Below, piece after piece: positions 1-9,767 of a stretch of 62,407 nucleotides of DNA. Below the pieces are notes generated by a model, which ran no database searches, was not told where the DNA came from, and saw nothing but the letters and a program-made list of their open reading frames with translations. Location of the stretch: NCBI GenBank assembly GCA_021815805.1, contig JAKAZQ010000003.1:31296-93702 (forward strand). The letters are read 5' to 3'. The translations under genes and the position numbers were made by a program. Source of the stretch: Pseudomonadota bacterium. Its GTDB lineage: Bacteria > Pseudomonadota > Gammaproteobacteria > Burkholderiales > Burkholderiaceae_C. How positions within the stretch are numbered: the stretch's first letter is position 1; each line of letters opens with the position of its first letter.

Positions 1-341
1 GCGGGCGCTTCGGCAGGCGCCTGCGCAGCCGGTTCGAAGGCTGGTTCGGGATGGCGTTCAGCAGGCGGCTCGACGCTCTGCGCGGGAAACGCTTGCGCGG
101 CCGGCGCGACGGCCGGCTGCCCGGCTGGTGCGGGAACCGCTTCGGGCTGCGCTGCGCCGGCCGCTTGCGCAGCGGGCTCCGCGCTCGGTTCAGCCGGCGT
201 GACGAACTCGAACTGGGCGGCCGCGGCGTCGAAGGCCTCGCCACAGTGTCCGCAGCGCACCCAGCCGCCGCTCAGCAGCAGCTGGTCGCGTACCAGCCGG
301 AAGGCCGTCTGGCAATGGGGGCAGCGGGTGGCCAGGGTCAT
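1..341 (-). CDS. Zinc-ribbon protein, DUF3426 / MJ0042-type finger, partial
   Basis: N-terminal part of a gene that runs off the left edge. The ATG at 339-341 opens a frame with no stop to position 1. The first 40 residues hold two CxxC pairs (Cys7/Cys10 and Cys32/Cys35) in the pattern CPHCQTAFRL...VRCGHCGEAFDA, which is the MJ0042 finger seen at the start of DUF3426 proteins. A linker rich in Ala, Pro and Glu follows. Family members usually carry a transmembrane segment and a C-terminal domain further on, which would lie outside the window. Position directly downstream of prmA is the usual betaproteobacterial arrangement. The molecular role is unknown. Confidence 0.8.
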   Translation of the reverse strand, partial: MTLATRCPHCQTAFRLVRDQLLLSGGWVRCGHCGEAFDAAAAQFEFVTPAEPSAEPAAQAAGAAQPEAVPAPAGQPAVAPAAQAFPAQSVEPPAERHPEPAFEPAAQAPAEAP

Positions 342-393
342 CGGCGCAGAGTATAAGAAGCGCTGGGCGGCGAGCGGCCGGGCGCTGCCGCGC

Positions 394-1296
394 TCAGCCG
401 TCCACCGCTGCGGCCAGGCAGACCCAGCCGTCCATCTCGGCCCACGGCTCCAGGCGCGCGTACGCAGCGTAGACCTGGATCATCTCCTCGGCCTGGCGCG
501 TCAGGATGCCCGACAGCACCAGCCGCCCGCCGGGCGCGACACGCGCTGCCAGCAATGGCGCCAGGATGCGCAGCGGCGAGGCCAGGATGTTGGCCAGCAC
601 GATGTCGAAACGTTGTGCCGGCAGTTCGTCGACATGGCATGCGCGCCGCAGATCCACCGCGTTCGCCTGGGCATTGGCGCGCGTGGCCTGGATCGCCGCG
701 TCGTCGATGTCCACGGCGGACACGTCGCGCGCGCCGAGACGGCCGGCGGCGAGCGCCAGGATGCCCGAGCCGCAGCCGTAGTCGAGCACCCGCAGGCCGT
801 CCAGCGGCGCGTGCCGCACCAGCCAGCTCAGGCACAGGCGGGTGGTCGGGTGGGTGCCGGTGCCGAAGGCCAGCCCGGGATCCAGGCGGATCACCTCGCG
901 TGCCTGCGGCGGAGCCTCGTGCCAGCTCGGCACGATCCACAGGCGTTGCTCGATGCTGACCGGCTGGAATTGCGACTGCGTCAGGCGCACCCAGTCCTGC
1001 TCGGCCACGTCGCGCTGGCGCACGCCCTGCACATCCGGCAGCGCGCCGCTGCTCAGCAGCCCGAGCAGCGCGGCGTCGGCGGCGGATTCGTCGGGGAACA
1101 GCGCGCGCACCAGGTTGTCGGTCCACGCCTGCTCCGGCGCCGGCATGTCCGGCTCGGCGAACAGCGCCTGCTCCTGTGCGGAGCCGGCCAGGCGATCCTC
1201 GACATCCACGCTGAGCGCGCCGAGCTCGAGCAGCATGTCCGACAGTTCGAGCGCCAGTTCGTGGCCGGCGGCGATCAGGACCTCGCGGTACGGCAT
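394..1296 (-). CDS. prmA: Ribosomal protein L11 methyltransferase
   Basis: S-adenosylmethionine-dependent methyltransferase that trimethylates ribosomal protein L11. The 300-residue product begins MPYREVLIAAG. It has the PrmA-specific N-terminal part and then a Rossmann methyltransferase domain with LDYGCGSGILALAA (SAM-binding motif I) preceded by AFGTGTHPTT. The later motif VLANILASPL corresponds to the NPPF-like catalytic loop of this family. The ATG at 1296 was chosen because it gives the normal family N-terminus and lies 19 bases after accC stops; longer frames upstream read into the accC end. It is probably cotranscribed with accB-accC. Confidence 0.95.
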   Translation of the reverse strand: MPYREVLIAAGHELALELSDMLLELGALSVDVEDRLAGSAQEQALFAEPDMPAPEQAWTDNLVRALFPDESAADAALLGLLSSGALPDVQGVRQRDVAEQDWVRLTQSQFQPVSIEQRLWIVPSWHEAPPQAREVIRLDPGLAFGTGTHPTTRLCLSWLVRHAPLDGLRVLDYGCGSGILALAAGRLGARDVSAVDIDDAAIQATRANAQANAVDLRRACHVDELPAQRFDIVLANILASPLRILAPLLAARVAPGGRLVLSGILTRQAEEMIQVYAAYARLEPWAEMDGWVCLAAAVDG

Positions 1297-1315
1297 GGTG
1301 TGTCGTCGCGCCCGC

Positions 1316-2665
1316 TCAGGCCTGGCGCGCCGCCATGTATTCCTCGAGGTAGTGGATGTTCGTTCCACCTTCGATGAAACGCGCGTCGACCAGCAGTTCC
1401 CGATGCAGCGCGATGTTGGTCGAGATGCCGTCGACGACCATTTCCGACAGCGCCGTGCGCATGCGCGCCAGCGCCTGTTCGCGGGTCGCGCCGTGCACGA
1501 TGATCTTGGCGATCATGGAGTCGTAGTTGGGCGGCACGAAATAGCCGCTGTACACATGCGAATCGACACGCACCCCCGGGCCGCCCGGCACGTGCCATGT
1601 CGTGATGCGCCCCGGGCTCGGCGTGAAGCGCACCGGATCCTCGGCGTTCACGCGGCACTCGATGGCATGGCCGTTGCACTGGATGGCACGCTGCTTGAGC
1701 GTGAGCACCTCGCCGGCGGCGACGCGGATCTGCTGCACCACGATGTCGACGCCGGTGGTCAGTTCGGTCACCGGGTGCTCGACCTGCACCCGGGTGTTCA
1801 TCTCGATGAAATAGAACTCGCCGTTCTCGTACAGGAACTCGAAGGTGCCGGCGCCCCGGTAGCCGAGCTTGCGGCAGGCATCGGCGCAGCGTGCGCCGAT
1901 GCGCTCGACCAGGCGCCGCGCGATGCCCGGCGCCGGCGCCTCCTCGAGAATCTTCTGGTGGCGTCGCTGCATCGAGCAGTCGCGCTCGCCCAGCCAGACC
2001 GCATTGCCGTGCTCGTCGGCCAGCACCTGGATCTCGATGTGGCGCGGGTCGGTGAGGAATTTCTCCATGTACACGGCGGCGTTGCCGAAGGCGTTCTGCG
2101 CCTCCGCCTTGGTCGTCGCGACCGCGTTGAGCAGCGCCGCCTCGGTGTGCACCACGCGCATGCCGCGGCCGCCGCCGCCGCCCGCCGCCTTGATGATCAC
2201 CGGATAGCCGATGGCACGCGCCACGCGCGTGATCTCGCGCGGGTCGTCGGGCAGTTCGCCCTCGGAGCCGGGCACGCAGGGCACGCCCGCCTTGATCATG
2301 GCCTGCTTGGCGGAAACCTTGTCCCCCATGATGCGGATGGACTCGGGGCGCGGGCCGATGAAGGTGAAGCCGGAGCGCTCCACGCGCTCGGCGAAATCGG
2401 CGTTCTCCGACAGGAAGCCGTAGCCCGGGTGGATGGCCTCGGCGTCCGTGACCTCGGCGGCCGAGATGATCGCCGGCATGTTGAGGTAGCTGGCGGCCGA
2501 CGGCGGCGGGCCGATGCACACCGATTCGTCGGCGAGCTTGACGTACTTGGCGTCGCGGTCGGCTTCCGAATAGACGACGACCGTCTTGATGCCCAGTTCG
2601 CGGCAGGCGCGCTGGATGCGAAGGGCGATTTCGCCGCGGTTGGCGATCAGGATTTTCTTGAACAT
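1316..2665 (-). CDS. accC: Biotin carboxylase subunit of acetyl-CoA carboxylase
   Basis: ATP-dependent carboxylation of the biotin carried by AccB, the first half-reaction of fatty acid synthesis. The product is 449 residues, the usual AccC length, starting [16 protein letters not shown]. Visible landmarks are the ATP-grasp glycine-rich loop ([13 protein letters not shown]), [17 protein letters not shown], the catalytic [16 protein letters not shown] segment, and the C-terminal biotin-carboxylase domain. It lies 80 bases downstream of accB on the same strand, as in most Proteobacteria. The ATG at 2665 matches the conserved family start. Confidence 0.98.
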   Translation of the reverse strand: MFKKILIANRGEIALRIQRACRELGIKTVVVYSEADRDAKYVKLADESVCIGPPPSAASYLNMPAIISAAEVTDAEAIHPGYGFLSENADFAERVERSGFTFIGPRPESIRIMGDKVSAKQAMIKAGVPCVPGSEGELPDDPREITRVARAIGYPVIIKAAGGGGGRGMRVVHTEAALLNAVATTKAEAQNAFGNAAVYMEKFLTDPRHIEIQVLADEHGNAVWLGERDCSMQRRHQKILEEAPAPGIARRLVERIGARCADACRKLGYRGAGTFEFLYENGEFYFIEMNTRVQVEHPVTELTTGVDIVVQQIRVAAGEVLTLKQRAIQCNGHAIECRVNAEDPVRFTPSPGRITTWHVPGGPGVRVDSHVYSGYFVPPNYDSMIAKIIVHGATREQALARMRTALSEMVVDGISTNIALHRELLVDARFIEGGTNIHYLEEYMAARQA

Positions 2666-2745
2666 GGCTGGGCGGGCCTCGGCTGCTGGCCTGGACCTGG
2701 AGGATAGGAGCCCGACGCGGGGCTGCGTGCGGCCACCGGGCATGC

Positions 2746-3210
2746 TTACTCGAGTTCGAACAGGGCCTGTCCGTACTCCACCGGCTGCCCGTTCTCGACC
2801 AGCACCTGCTTGACCACGCCGTCCACCTCCGATTCGATCTCGTTGAGGATCTTCATGGCCTCGACGATGCATACCGGCTGCCCCTGCTTGACGCTGTCGC
2901 CGATCTCGACGAACGGCTTGGCGCCGGGCGCCGAGGCGCGGTAGAAGGTGCCCACCATCGGCGACTTGATGATCTTGCCCGCCGGCGGCGCGGCCGTGGC
3001 CGGCGCGGCGGGCGCCGCCACCGGCGCCGCCTCGAGCACCGCGGCGCTCGCCGCCGGCGCGCTCATCGGCACCATGTACGGTGGCATCGCCGCGCCGACC
3101 GGCGCGGCCTTGACGATGCGCACCTTCCCCTCGGCCTCGGTGATTTCCAACTCGGAGATGTTCGATTCCGAAACCAGGTCGACCAGGGTCTTGAGCTTGC
3201 GCAGATCCAT
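2746..3210 (-). CDS. accB: Biotin carboxyl carrier protein of acetyl-CoA carboxylase
   Basis: Carries biotin between AccC and the carboxyltransferase AccAD. The product is 154 residues. The N-terminal part begins [20 protein letters not shown] flexible Ala/Pro linker sits around residues 50-75, and the C-terminal biotinyl domain contains the biotinylation motif [13 protein letters not shown] (Lys within AMK). It ends with the family-typical [11 protein letters not shown]. It precedes accC on the minus strand; a possible promoter overlaps the end of aroQ just upstream. Confidence 0.97.
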   Translation of the reverse strand: MDLRKLKTLVDLVSESNISELEITEAEGKVRIVKAAPVGAAMPPYMVPMSAPAASAAVLEAAPVAAPAAPATAAPPAGKIIKSPMVGTFYRASAPGAKPFVEIGDSVKQGQPVCIVEAMKILNEIESEVDGVVKQVLVENGQPVEYGQALFELE

Positions 3211-3398
3211 GATGGGCAGGCCGCCGAAGCGGCGTTGGGAAGGAGTGGGCTGGCAACGGCCGCACCGCGCGAGCCGGGAGCGCCCGGCATGCCGCCGCGC
3301 GTGGCGCGGGAGGTGGGCCGTCCAGGGCGCGCCCGCCGTATGGTTGCCAGGCGAGCGCTGACGGTAATGACGCAGCGTTTTTTCGCTATTTGCCGACA

Positions 3399-3426
3399 AT
3401 TGTACTCAATTCTGGGCTTTCGTCAG
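3399..3426 (-). promoter_or_regulatory. Candidate accB promoter
   Basis: Read on the minus strand there is a -35-like CTGACG at 3421-3426, a 16-base spacer and a good -10 box TACAAT at 3399-3404. It lies inside the last codons of aroQ, about 190 bases before accB. The intergenic stretch 3211-3405 is AT-richer than its surroundings and holds no gene. This is consensus matching only. Confidence 0.35.
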
Positions 3427-3861
3427 TAATCTGTCAGCCGCGAAACGCAGCGCCAGACTGTAGCCGAGCGCACCGCAACCGCTGATGACCGCTTCGGCCA
3501 GATCCGAGAAATAGGAAGTGCGTCGAAACGCCTCGCGTCGATACACGTTCGACAGATGCACCTCGACGAACGGCAGGGCCACCGCGGCGAGAGCGTCGCG
3601 CAGCGCCACGCTGGTGTGGGTGTAGGCCGCCGGATTGAGCAACACGAACCGGGTGCCGTCCTGCGCCATGGCCTGCACCCGATCCACCAGCGCGCCCTCG
3701 TGGTTGCTCTGCATGCAATCCACCTGCACGCCGAGCTGTTCGGCCAGGTCGCGCAGATCCTGGTCGATGCGCGCCAGCGTCGTGCTGCCGTACACCGCCG
3801 GTTCACGGGTGCCGAGCAGGTTCAGATTGGGGCCGTGCAGCACGGCGATGCGAGGTTTCAT
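3406..3861 (-). CDS. aroQ: 3-dehydroquinate dehydratase, type II
   Basis: Converts 3-dehydroquinate to 3-dehydroshikimate in the shikimate pathway. The 151-residue product has the type II hallmarks: [18 protein letters not shown] at the N-terminus with the catalytic Tyr, the [10 protein letters not shown] substrate-binding segment, [16 protein letters not shown], and [17 protein letters not shown] containing the catalytic His. Length and motifs are complete. The ATG at 3861 matches the family start ([10 protein letters not shown]). It sits upstream of accB in the same direction, a common betaproteobacterial order. Confidence 0.97.
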   Translation of the reverse strand: MKPRIAVLHGPNLNLLGTREPAVYGSTTLARIDQDLRDLAEQLGVQVDCMQSNHEGALVDRVQAMAQDGTRFVLLNPAAYTHTSVALRDALAAVALPFVEVHLSNVYRREAFRRTSYFSDLAEAVISGCGALGYSLALRFAADRLLTKAQN

Positions 3862-3940
3862 CAGCAGGCGGTTTCGTGCGCCACGGCGGCGGGGCGGCTC
3901 CGGCGGGAGCCTGCTGAAGCATAGCGCAGCAGGCCCGGCC

Positions 3941-4567
3941 TCAGGGCGCCAGGGTGGGCCCGGCCTCGACCAGCTGGCGCAGCGCCTGCATGCTGCCGCG
4001 TTCGGCCTGCGCGCCGCGCCCGCCGTGCACCAGCACCCCGCGCTCGTCGTTCGCCGGATACAGGCTGAGGGTGGCTTCGATCTCGCCCGGCGCGGCGCCG
4101 GGCTGGTCATCCAGCGGCCAGAGGAATTCGAGTCGTTCCACGCTGCGCCGCCCGGCGTAGTGCCCGGCCTGCGAGGTGGCGTAGTGCATGCCGAGGTTGA
4201 TGCAGTGGATCTCGACTTCCTTGGGGTCGTCGCAGAACAGCAGCACGTGCAGGCCCGAGTGCTCGGTGGCCGTGCCGTTCCACACCGCTCCCGCCAGGTA
4301 GGGGCGGAATTCGGCGAACTCCTGCATCAGTGCCAGAGCCGCCTTGCGCAGGCGCCACAGCAGGCGCGGATGCTCCGCGCCGTGGAACAGCAGCAGGTAC
4401 TGCTCGACCTGCGCCCGCACGTCGGCGTTGTCCGGCTGCATGTCGCTGCGCGCGCCGGGGCCGAGCACACGGTGCATGGCCTTGCGCTTGGCGCTGGCGT
4501 AGTCCAGGCCATCCTCCACCACCAGGCGGGCGGCGACCGCCGCCAGCTCGTCGCGTAGCGCACTCAT
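3941..4567 (-). CDS. Conserved protein of unknown function
   Basis: A 208-residue soluble protein starting [16 protein letters not shown] at the ATG at 4567. It has no signal peptide or membrane segment. The first 100 residues look helical. The middle holds [33 protein letters not shown], which loosely recalls nucleotidyltransferase-fold proteins (a small-residue turn, then an acidic strand, then KxVEI), but the catalytic GS...DxD pattern is not clear. It is transcribed divergently from mpl with 66 bases between the start codons. I do not recognise a characterised function. Confidence 0.8.
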   Translation of the reverse strand: MSALRDELAAVAARLVVEDGLDYASAKRKAMHRVLGPGARSDMQPDNADVRAQVEQYLLLFHGAEHPRLLWRLRKAALALMQEFAEFRPYLAGAVWNGTATEHSGLHVLLFCDDPKEVEIHCINLGMHYATSQAGHYAGRRSVERLEFLWPLDDQPGAAPGEIEATLSLYPANDERGVLVHGGRGAQAERGSMQALRQLVEAGPTLAP

Positions 4568-4621
4568 GATCCCAGTGTAGTGGCGCGGCGGCCTGCACGC
4601 CGGCCCGCGCGGGGGGCTTCC

Positions 4622-4634
4622 TACAATGCCCGCA
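4622..4634 (+). promoter_or_regulatory. -10 box of a probable leaderless mpl transcript
   Basis: TACAAT at 4622-4627 ends 7 bases before the A of the mpl ATG at 4634, which is where a sigma-70 transcript would be expected to start. No Shine-Dalgarno motif lies between. The same arrangement precedes aroC. No convincing -35 box is visible. Confidence 0.45.
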
Positions 4635-6013
4635 TGCACATCCACATTCTCGGAATCTGCGGCACTTTCATGGGCGGCGTGGCGGCGCTGGCGCAGGCCG
4701 CCGGGCACCGCGTGACCGGCTGCGACGCGCGCGTCTACCCGCCGATGAGCGATCAGCTCGACGCCCTGGGCATCGAGCTCATCGAGGGCTTCGATGCGTC
4801 GCAGACGCGCCTGGCGCCGGATCTGTGGGTGGTGGGCAACGCGATCAGCCGCGGCAATCCGCTGCTCGAGGCGATCCTCGACTCCGGGCAGCCCTATACC
4901 AGCGGGCCGCAATGGCTGGCCGAGCATGTGCTGGCCGGGCGCTGGACCCTGGCGGTGGCGGGCACCCACGGCAAGACCACCACGGCGTCGATGCTGGCGT
5001 GGATTCTCGAGCAGGCGGGCCGCCGTCCGGGGTTCCTGATCGGCGGCGTGGCGCAGGATTTCGGCGTGTCCGCGCGCCTGGGCGACGGCGAGGCCTTCGT
5101 CGTCGAGGCCGACGAGTACGACACTGCGTTTTGCGACAAACGCTCCAAGTTCGTGCATTACCGGCCGCGCACGGCGATTCTCAACAATCTGGAATACGAC
5201 CACGCCGACATTTTTCCGGATCTGGCCGCGATCGAGACCCAGTTCCACCATCTGGTACGCACGGTGCCTCGCCGCGGCCGCATCATCGCGCCCTGCGGCA
5301 GCGCCGCGCTGGAGCGCGTGCTGCAGCGCGGTTGCTGGAGCGAACTCGAGCGCTTCGGCGATGTCGCCGGCTGGAGCGCGCGCGGCGACGAACAGGATTT
5401 CGAGGTCATGCACCAGGGGCGCGTGGTCGGGCGCGTGCGCTGGCAACTCATGGGCGCGCACAACCGCGCCAACGCGCTGGCCGCGCTGGCCGCGGCCGCG
5501 CATGTCGGGGTCGAGCCCGACGCCGCGTGTCGCGCGCTCGGACGCTTCCAGGGCGTGCGCCGGCGCATGCAGTGGCGCGGCAGCGCCGGCGGGGTGGACG
5601 TGTACGACGACTTCGCGCACCATCCGACGGCCATCGCCACGACCCTCGCCGGCTTGCGCCAGGCGCGTCCGCAGGGGCGCATCCTGGCGGTGTTCGAGCC
5701 GCGCTCGAACACCATGAAGCTGGGCGCGATGAAGCAGCAATTGCCGCAGGCGCTGGAACTTGCCGACCTCAGCCTGGGCTACGCCGCCGGCCTCGAGTGG
5801 GATCTGGCGCAGGCGCTGGCGCCGCTGGGCGCGCGCGCGCGCGCCCACCACGAGCTGCAGGCCCTGGTCGACGACGTGGTCGCCAGTGCGCGCGCCGGCG
5901 ACCACGTGCTGGTCATGAGCAACGGCGCCTTCGGCGGCATCCATGAGCGCCTGCTGCAGGCCTTGCGCGAGCGCGCCGGCGGCGGGTTCGCGGCGGGCGC
6001 GGCGTCGCGCTGA
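4634..6013 (+). CDS. mpl: UDP-N-acetylmuramate:L-alanyl-gamma-D-glutamyl-meso-diaminopimelate ligase
   Basis: Murein-recycling ligase that joins the recovered tripeptide to UDP-MurNAc in the cytoplasm. The 459-residue product has the Mur-ligase layout: an N-terminal UDP-binding domain starting MHIHILGICGTFMGGVA, the central ATPase with P-loop GTHGKTTTASML, VVEADEYDTAFCDKRSKFVHY and NNLEYDHADIF, and a C-terminal domain with YDDFAHHPTAI. The GICGTFMGG start separates Mpl from MurC. The ATG at 4634 gives the family start; the frame extends 54 bases upstream without homology. Confidence 0.96.
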   Translation: MHIHILGICGTFMGGVAALAQAAGHRVTGCDARVYPPMSDQLDALGIELIEGFDASQTRLAPDLWVVGNAISRGNPLLEAILDSGQPYTSGPQWLAEHVLAGRWTLAVAGTHGKTTTASMLAWILEQAGRRPGFLIGGVAQDFGVSARLGDGEAFVVEADEYDTAFCDKRSKFVHYRPRTAILNNLEYDHADIFPDLAAIETQFHHLVRTVPRRGRIIAPCGSAALERVLQRGCWSELERFGDVAGWSARGDEQDFEVMHQGRVVGRVRWQLMGAHNRANALAALAAAAHVGVEPDAACRALGRFQGVRRRMQWRGSAGGVDVYDDFAHHPTAIATTLAGLRQARPQGRILAVFEPRSNTMKLGAMKQQLPQALELADLSLGYAAGLEWDLAQALAPLGARARAHHELQALVDDVVASARAGDHVLVMSNGAFGGIHERLLQALRERAGGGFAAGAASR

Positions 6014-6037
6014 CGCGGCGCCGCCGCTGCCTACAAT
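6010..6037 (+). promoter_or_regulatory. Candidate aroC promoter giving a leaderless transcript
   Basis: A -35-like CTGACG at 6010-6015, whose TGA is the mpl stop codon, a 16-base spacer, and TACAAT at 6032-6037. The start codon of aroC lies 7 bases beyond the -10 box, so transcription would begin at or next to the ATG. The last 16 bases before and including the ATG are nearly identical to those before mpl. Confidence 0.45.
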
Positions 6038-6043
6038 GCGCGC

Positions 6044-7168
6044 ATGTCCGGAAATACGCTAGGTCTGCTGTTCGCCGTCACCACCTTCGGCGAGTCCCAT
6101 GGTCCCGCCATCGGCTGTGTCATCGACGGCTGTCCGCCGGGCATGGAACTGTCCGAGGCCGACATCCAGCCGGAGCTCGATCGGCGGCGCCCGGGCACGT
6201 CGCGCCATGTCACGCAGCGGCGCGAACCGGACCAGGTGGAGATCCTGTCCGGGGTCTACGAAGGACGCACCACCGGCACCCCGATCGCGCTGCTGATCCG
6301 CAACCAGGATCAGCGCAGCAGGGACTATGCATCCATCCTGGACACCTTCCGGCCGGGCCACGCGGACTACACCTACTGGCGCAAGTACGGCCTGCGCGAC
6401 CCGCGCGGCGGCGGGCGTTCGTCGGCCCGCCTGACGGCCCCGCTGGTCGGCGCCGCCGCGGTGGCGCGCAAGTGGCTGCGCGAGCGCCACGGCATCCAGG
6501 TGCGCGGCTGCATGCAGCAGGTCGGGGACGTGACCATCGAGTTCCAGTCCTGGGATCATGTCGACGGCAACGCCTTCTTCTCGCCCAACCAGGACGTCGT
6601 GCCGCGGCTCGAGGCCTACATGGACGCCTTGCGCAAGGCGGGCGACTCCTGCGGCGCGCGCGTGTACGTCGAGGCGCTGAACGTGCCGGCGGGCTGGGGC
6701 GAGCCGCTGTACGACCGGCTGGACGCCGACATCGCGCACGCGATGATGGGGCTCAACGCCGTCAAGGGCGTGGAAATCGGCGCCGGGTTCGCCAGCGTGA
6801 CGCAAAAGGGCAGCGAACACGGCGACGAACTGACCCCCGAAGGCTTCGCCGGCAACCATGCCGGTGGCGTGCTGGGGGGCATCAGCAGCGGACAGCCGGT
6901 GACGGTGTCGATCGCGCTCAAGCCGACGTCGAGCATCCGCCTGCCGCGGCGCTCGGTGGATCGCGCGGGGCAGCCGGTGAGCGTGGAGACCCTGGGGCGT
7001 CACGATCCGTGCGTGGGCCTGCGCGCCACGCCGATCGCCGAGGCGCTGCTGGCGCTGGTGCTGATGGATCACGCGCTGCGCTTTCGCGCGCAGTGCGCCG
7101 ACGTGCGGCACGACGTCGGGCCGCTGCCCGGCAGCCTGCTCCGGCCGGCGGCTCCCGACCGCGCCTGA
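6044..7168 (+). CDS. aroC: Chorismate synthase
   Basis: Last step of the shikimate pathway: anti-elimination of phosphate from EPSP to give chorismate, using reduced FMN. The product is 374 residues. Conserved blocks are [19 protein letters not shown] near the N-terminus, [21 protein letters not shown] with the [13 protein letters not shown] segment, and VGIRATP-like [12 protein letters not shown] near the C-terminus with the catalytic-loop RHDPC. It follows mpl after 30 bases and probably has its own promoter. Confidence 0.97.
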   Translation: MSGNTLGLLFAVTTFGESHGPAIGCVIDGCPPGMELSEADIQPELDRRRPGTSRHVTQRREPDQVEILSGVYEGRTTGTPIALLIRNQDQRSRDYASILDTFRPGHADYTYWRKYGLRDPRGGGRSSARLTAPLVGAAAVARKWLRERHGIQVRGCMQQVGDVTIEFQSWDHVDGNAFFSPNQDVVPRLEAYMDALRKAGDSCGARVYVEALNVPAGWGEPLYDRLDADIAHAMMGLNAVKGVEIGAGFASVTQKGSEHGDELTPEGFAGNHAGGVLGGISSGQPVTVSIALKPTSSIRLPRRSVDRAGQPVSVETLGRHDPCVGLRATPIAEALLALVLMDHALRFRAQCADVRHDVGPLPGSLLRPAAPDRA

Positions 7169-7363
7169 GGCGTCGGCGGTCGGCGCAGCGAAACGTTGCC
7201 GCTGCGCGGTTCTCGGTTGCGCGCCGCCCGGCGCCTGCCGCGCGGCGTCGTCGCGGCGCTCGGGAACTCGCCCGCCGTTTGCGGGGTCTGAGCCGGTATT
7301 GCCGGTGCGTGCCCGCGCGTGCCGCATCCGGCACGTACCTCGCACACCGACAAAGGAACAGGC

Positions 7364-8545
7364 ATGGGACTGGATCTGTACGCCCACGCGGGCCGGCCCA
7401 TCGAGTTGCAGCACCTGCATTGGCGCGACATGGCGCCGATGCCGATCAGCAAGCTCGACGACGACGCCTTCACCCGTGTGCGCATCGTCCTGATGGCCGC
7501 ACTCGAGCACGGCGCAGTGGAGTTCGCGCACGCGGCCTCGCTCGCTGCGGGCGAATGGCGTGAACCCCTGGCGCGGCTGCGGCGCATCGAGTGGCACCAG
7601 GCGCTGGCGGTGCAAGCGCTGCTCGGCGCCGATCACTCGCTGCTCGAGCTGTCGGTGAGCTGCAAGCAGTGCTCGATCGAGGTCACCGCGGCGCTGGCCA
7701 GGCAGGAGCCCGACGCGGGCGTGGCAGCGGCGCTGCGCTTCAGCCTGATCGAGGAATTCGACCATCTCTATCGCCTGGTGGCGCTGCTCGATCGCGTCGA
7801 GGGCCAGGACGCGAACAACCTGCTGCAGAGCTACACCGACATCCTTCCGGGGCGCCCGACCATCCTGCAGCACCGAGCGCCGCAGGACGATCTGCGCAGG
7901 CCCTGCGACGCCGCCACCGCGCGCGCCGCGACGCGCATCCACGTGCTGGTCCTGCTGGCGCTGTCACGGCGCCTGGGCGCGCTGTTCGCGCAGGCGGCGT
8001 GGCGTCACGCCGACCCCTTGGTGCGTCAGCTGCATGCCGAGATCGCATCGATCGCCGAGCAGCACGCCACGCAGTACGCGTCACTGCTCGATCCGCGCGC
8101 CGGCTGGCTGGAGCAGTGGCTGCTGCAGCAGGCCGGCGAGGCACTGGCCTACCACTGCTGCGTGCAGCACGAGTCCGAGCCGCGCGTGAAGGCCCTCTGG
8201 GAGCGCATGCTCGAGTTCGAGATCGGGCAATTCCATGTCGTCGCGGAGTTGTTTCATGCCTACTCGGGTCAGGATCCGCAGCGCGTCGTTCCCCGTGACC
8301 TGCCGGAGATGCTCGCGTTTTCCAGCCAGCGCGACACGGTGCGCAAGGTGCTCGGCGAGGAACTCGAGCGCAGTGCAAGCGGCTCGGCCTATGTGCCGCG
8401 CGGCCAGGAGAGCCAGGCCACGCGCGACTACCGCGCGCAGGTCAACGCCGAAGGCTCGCCCAGCGAGGCCGTGGGCGCCGGCTACACGTGGAGCCCGGGC
8501 ACCGAACTGGCGCGATGGCATGCCGCCGCCGCGACCACGCCCTGA
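7364..8545 (+). CDS. Ferritin-like domain protein
   Basis: A 393-residue, strongly helical soluble protein without signal peptide. Helix-borne acidic/His patterns suggest a di-iron ferritin-like fold: EHGAVEFAH around residue 48, an ExxH (EFDH) at 131-134, AEQHATQY near 231-238 and EFEIGQFH at 284-291. These are sequence impressions, not a domain search. The ATG at 7364 has an AAAGGA ribosome-binding site 8 bases ahead. The next gene, 18 bases downstream, is a second ferritin-like protein, so the two probably act together, perhaps in metal or peroxide handling. The exact role is unknown. Confidence 0.7.
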   Translation: MGLDLYAHAGRPIELQHLHWRDMAPMPISKLDDDAFTRVRIVLMAALEHGAVEFAHAASLAAGEWREPLARLRRIEWHQALAVQALLGADHSLLELSVSCKQCSIEVTAALARQEPDAGVAAALRFSLIEEFDHLYRLVALLDRVEGQDANNLLQSYTDILPGRPTILQHRAPQDDLRRPCDAATARAATRIHVLVLLALSRRLGALFAQAAWRHADPLVRQLHAEIASIAEQHATQYASLLDPRAGWLEQWLLQQAGEALAYHCCVQHESEPRVKALWERMLEFEIGQFHVVAELFHAYSGQDPQRVVPRDLPEMLAFSSQRDTVRKVLGEELERSASGSAYVPRGQESQATRDYRAQVNAEGSPSEAVGAGYTWSPGTELARWHAAAATTP

Positions 8546-8563
8546 TCGCAAGGAGTCGCCGGC

Positions 8564-9340
8564 ATGAAGCCCCAGGGACCCCGCATGGGCAGCAATCGCA
8601 CCGGAATCCAGATGTCCCCGGTCGACGCCCGGCGCATGCGCGAGCACCACGTCGATGTTCCGCCGCCGATGCTGCAGTCGCCTTGCGCCGCGGCCATGGC
8701 CGCCCTGCGCGCCCGCGATCTCGCCGATGCCCCGCCGCTGGGTTCGGTGCCGCCGCCAGGCAGCGTGCGCGGCGTGCTCAGCACGGGCGTGGCGCTGCTC
8801 AGCGGCGGCAGTCCGCAGTTGCTGCTGGACAAGCTCGGCGAGCGCATGGCCTTCGAGCGCATCGCGACGCGTCTGTACGACGCGCTGATCACCAAGGTCC
8901 GGGCGACCGCGGCCGACAACGGCGATACGGTGGTTCCGCTGCAGCCCCTGCTGGAGCATCGCGACCAGAAGGCCTGCCATGTCGGGTTGCTGGCGCGCAG
9001 CATCGAGCAGGCTGGCGGGGATTGCACCGCGCAGACCCCTTGCGCCGATCTCGTCGGGGTCGAGACGGCGGGGCTGGTGCAGGCCGTCACGGACCCGCGC
9101 ACCAGCGTCGTGCAGTCGCTGCACGCGCTGCTGATGGCCGAACTCGCCGACGCCAGCGCCTGGGACTTGCTGGTGGCCATGGCCGTGCACCACAAGCGCG
9201 ACATCATGGTGGCAGCGTTCAGCCAGGCGGCCGAGCAGGTGCGGCAGCAGCTGCAGCGGGTGCGGGCATGGATCGAGTACCACGCGCTGGGGGCGGCGCC
9301 GGCCGAGCCCTGGCAGGCCCGGGAGCCTGGGCGCCAGTAG
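8564..9340 (+). CDS. Second ferritin-like protein, ligands possibly degenerate
   Basis: A 258-residue protein translated 18 bases after its neighbour, behind an AAGGAG site. After a disordered N-terminus (about 85 residues), the helical core begins LLDKLGERMAFERIATRLYDAL. That opening is characteristic of a bacterial ferritin-like family that I recognise by pattern. The region where such proteins usually have an E-E-x-x-H metal-binding motif here reads RDQKACHVG, and no clear ExxH was found elsewhere. It may therefore be a structural or regulatory partner rather than an oxidase. Function is not established. Confidence 0.65.
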   Translation: MKPQGPRMGSNRTGIQMSPVDARRMREHHVDVPPPMLQSPCAAAMAALRARDLADAPPLGSVPPPGSVRGVLSTGVALLSGGSPQLLLDKLGERMAFERIATRLYDALITKVRATAADNGDTVVPLQPLLEHRDQKACHVGLLARSIEQAGGDCTAQTPCADLVGVETAGLVQAVTDPRTSVVQSLHALLMAELADASAWDLLVAMAVHHKRDIMVAAFSQAAEQVRQQLQRVRAWIEYHALGAAPAEPWQAREPGRQ

Positions 9341-9767
9341 GTGTGTCCTGTCCCGCTGAGAATGGTCATTTCGCTGGACCGCATGGAGGCGCAGGCAAGG
9401 CACGGGCGCGCATCCAGGCTGTACAGCTGGTCCCGTGGCCCCGTGGTCGCAACGCAGCATGCGCCCCGACGCGGCCCAGCCCAAAGGGCTCGGTGCCTGC
9501 GCGGGCCACCGACGATCGCTCCCGCCCGCACACGAACCAAAGCACGGTCATCGGCGGGACAGGACACCGGCAGGCGGCCATGCGACCGGGCGGGCTGCTT
9601 GCGGCGACGTTTCGTACCCCGCTGCGCATGGCGCTGGGCGTTCTTGCGCACGCGCAAGGCTGCGCACGCGCGATCGCGCCATCATGTCTGCGGCGTCGCG
9701 GAACGCGGCTCGCGGCGCCGCAAGGCGCAGGGCCCGCGGTCGGGTCCGTCGGTGGGAGCGGGCGCTC
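9341..9767. other. Non-coding stretch, 427 bases
   Basis: Between the ferritin-like pair and the DUF3300 gene. Frames are open on several strands but none has recognisable protein character; they follow the high-GC codon shadow. No repeat, terminator or strong promoter was found. Confidence 0.5.
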
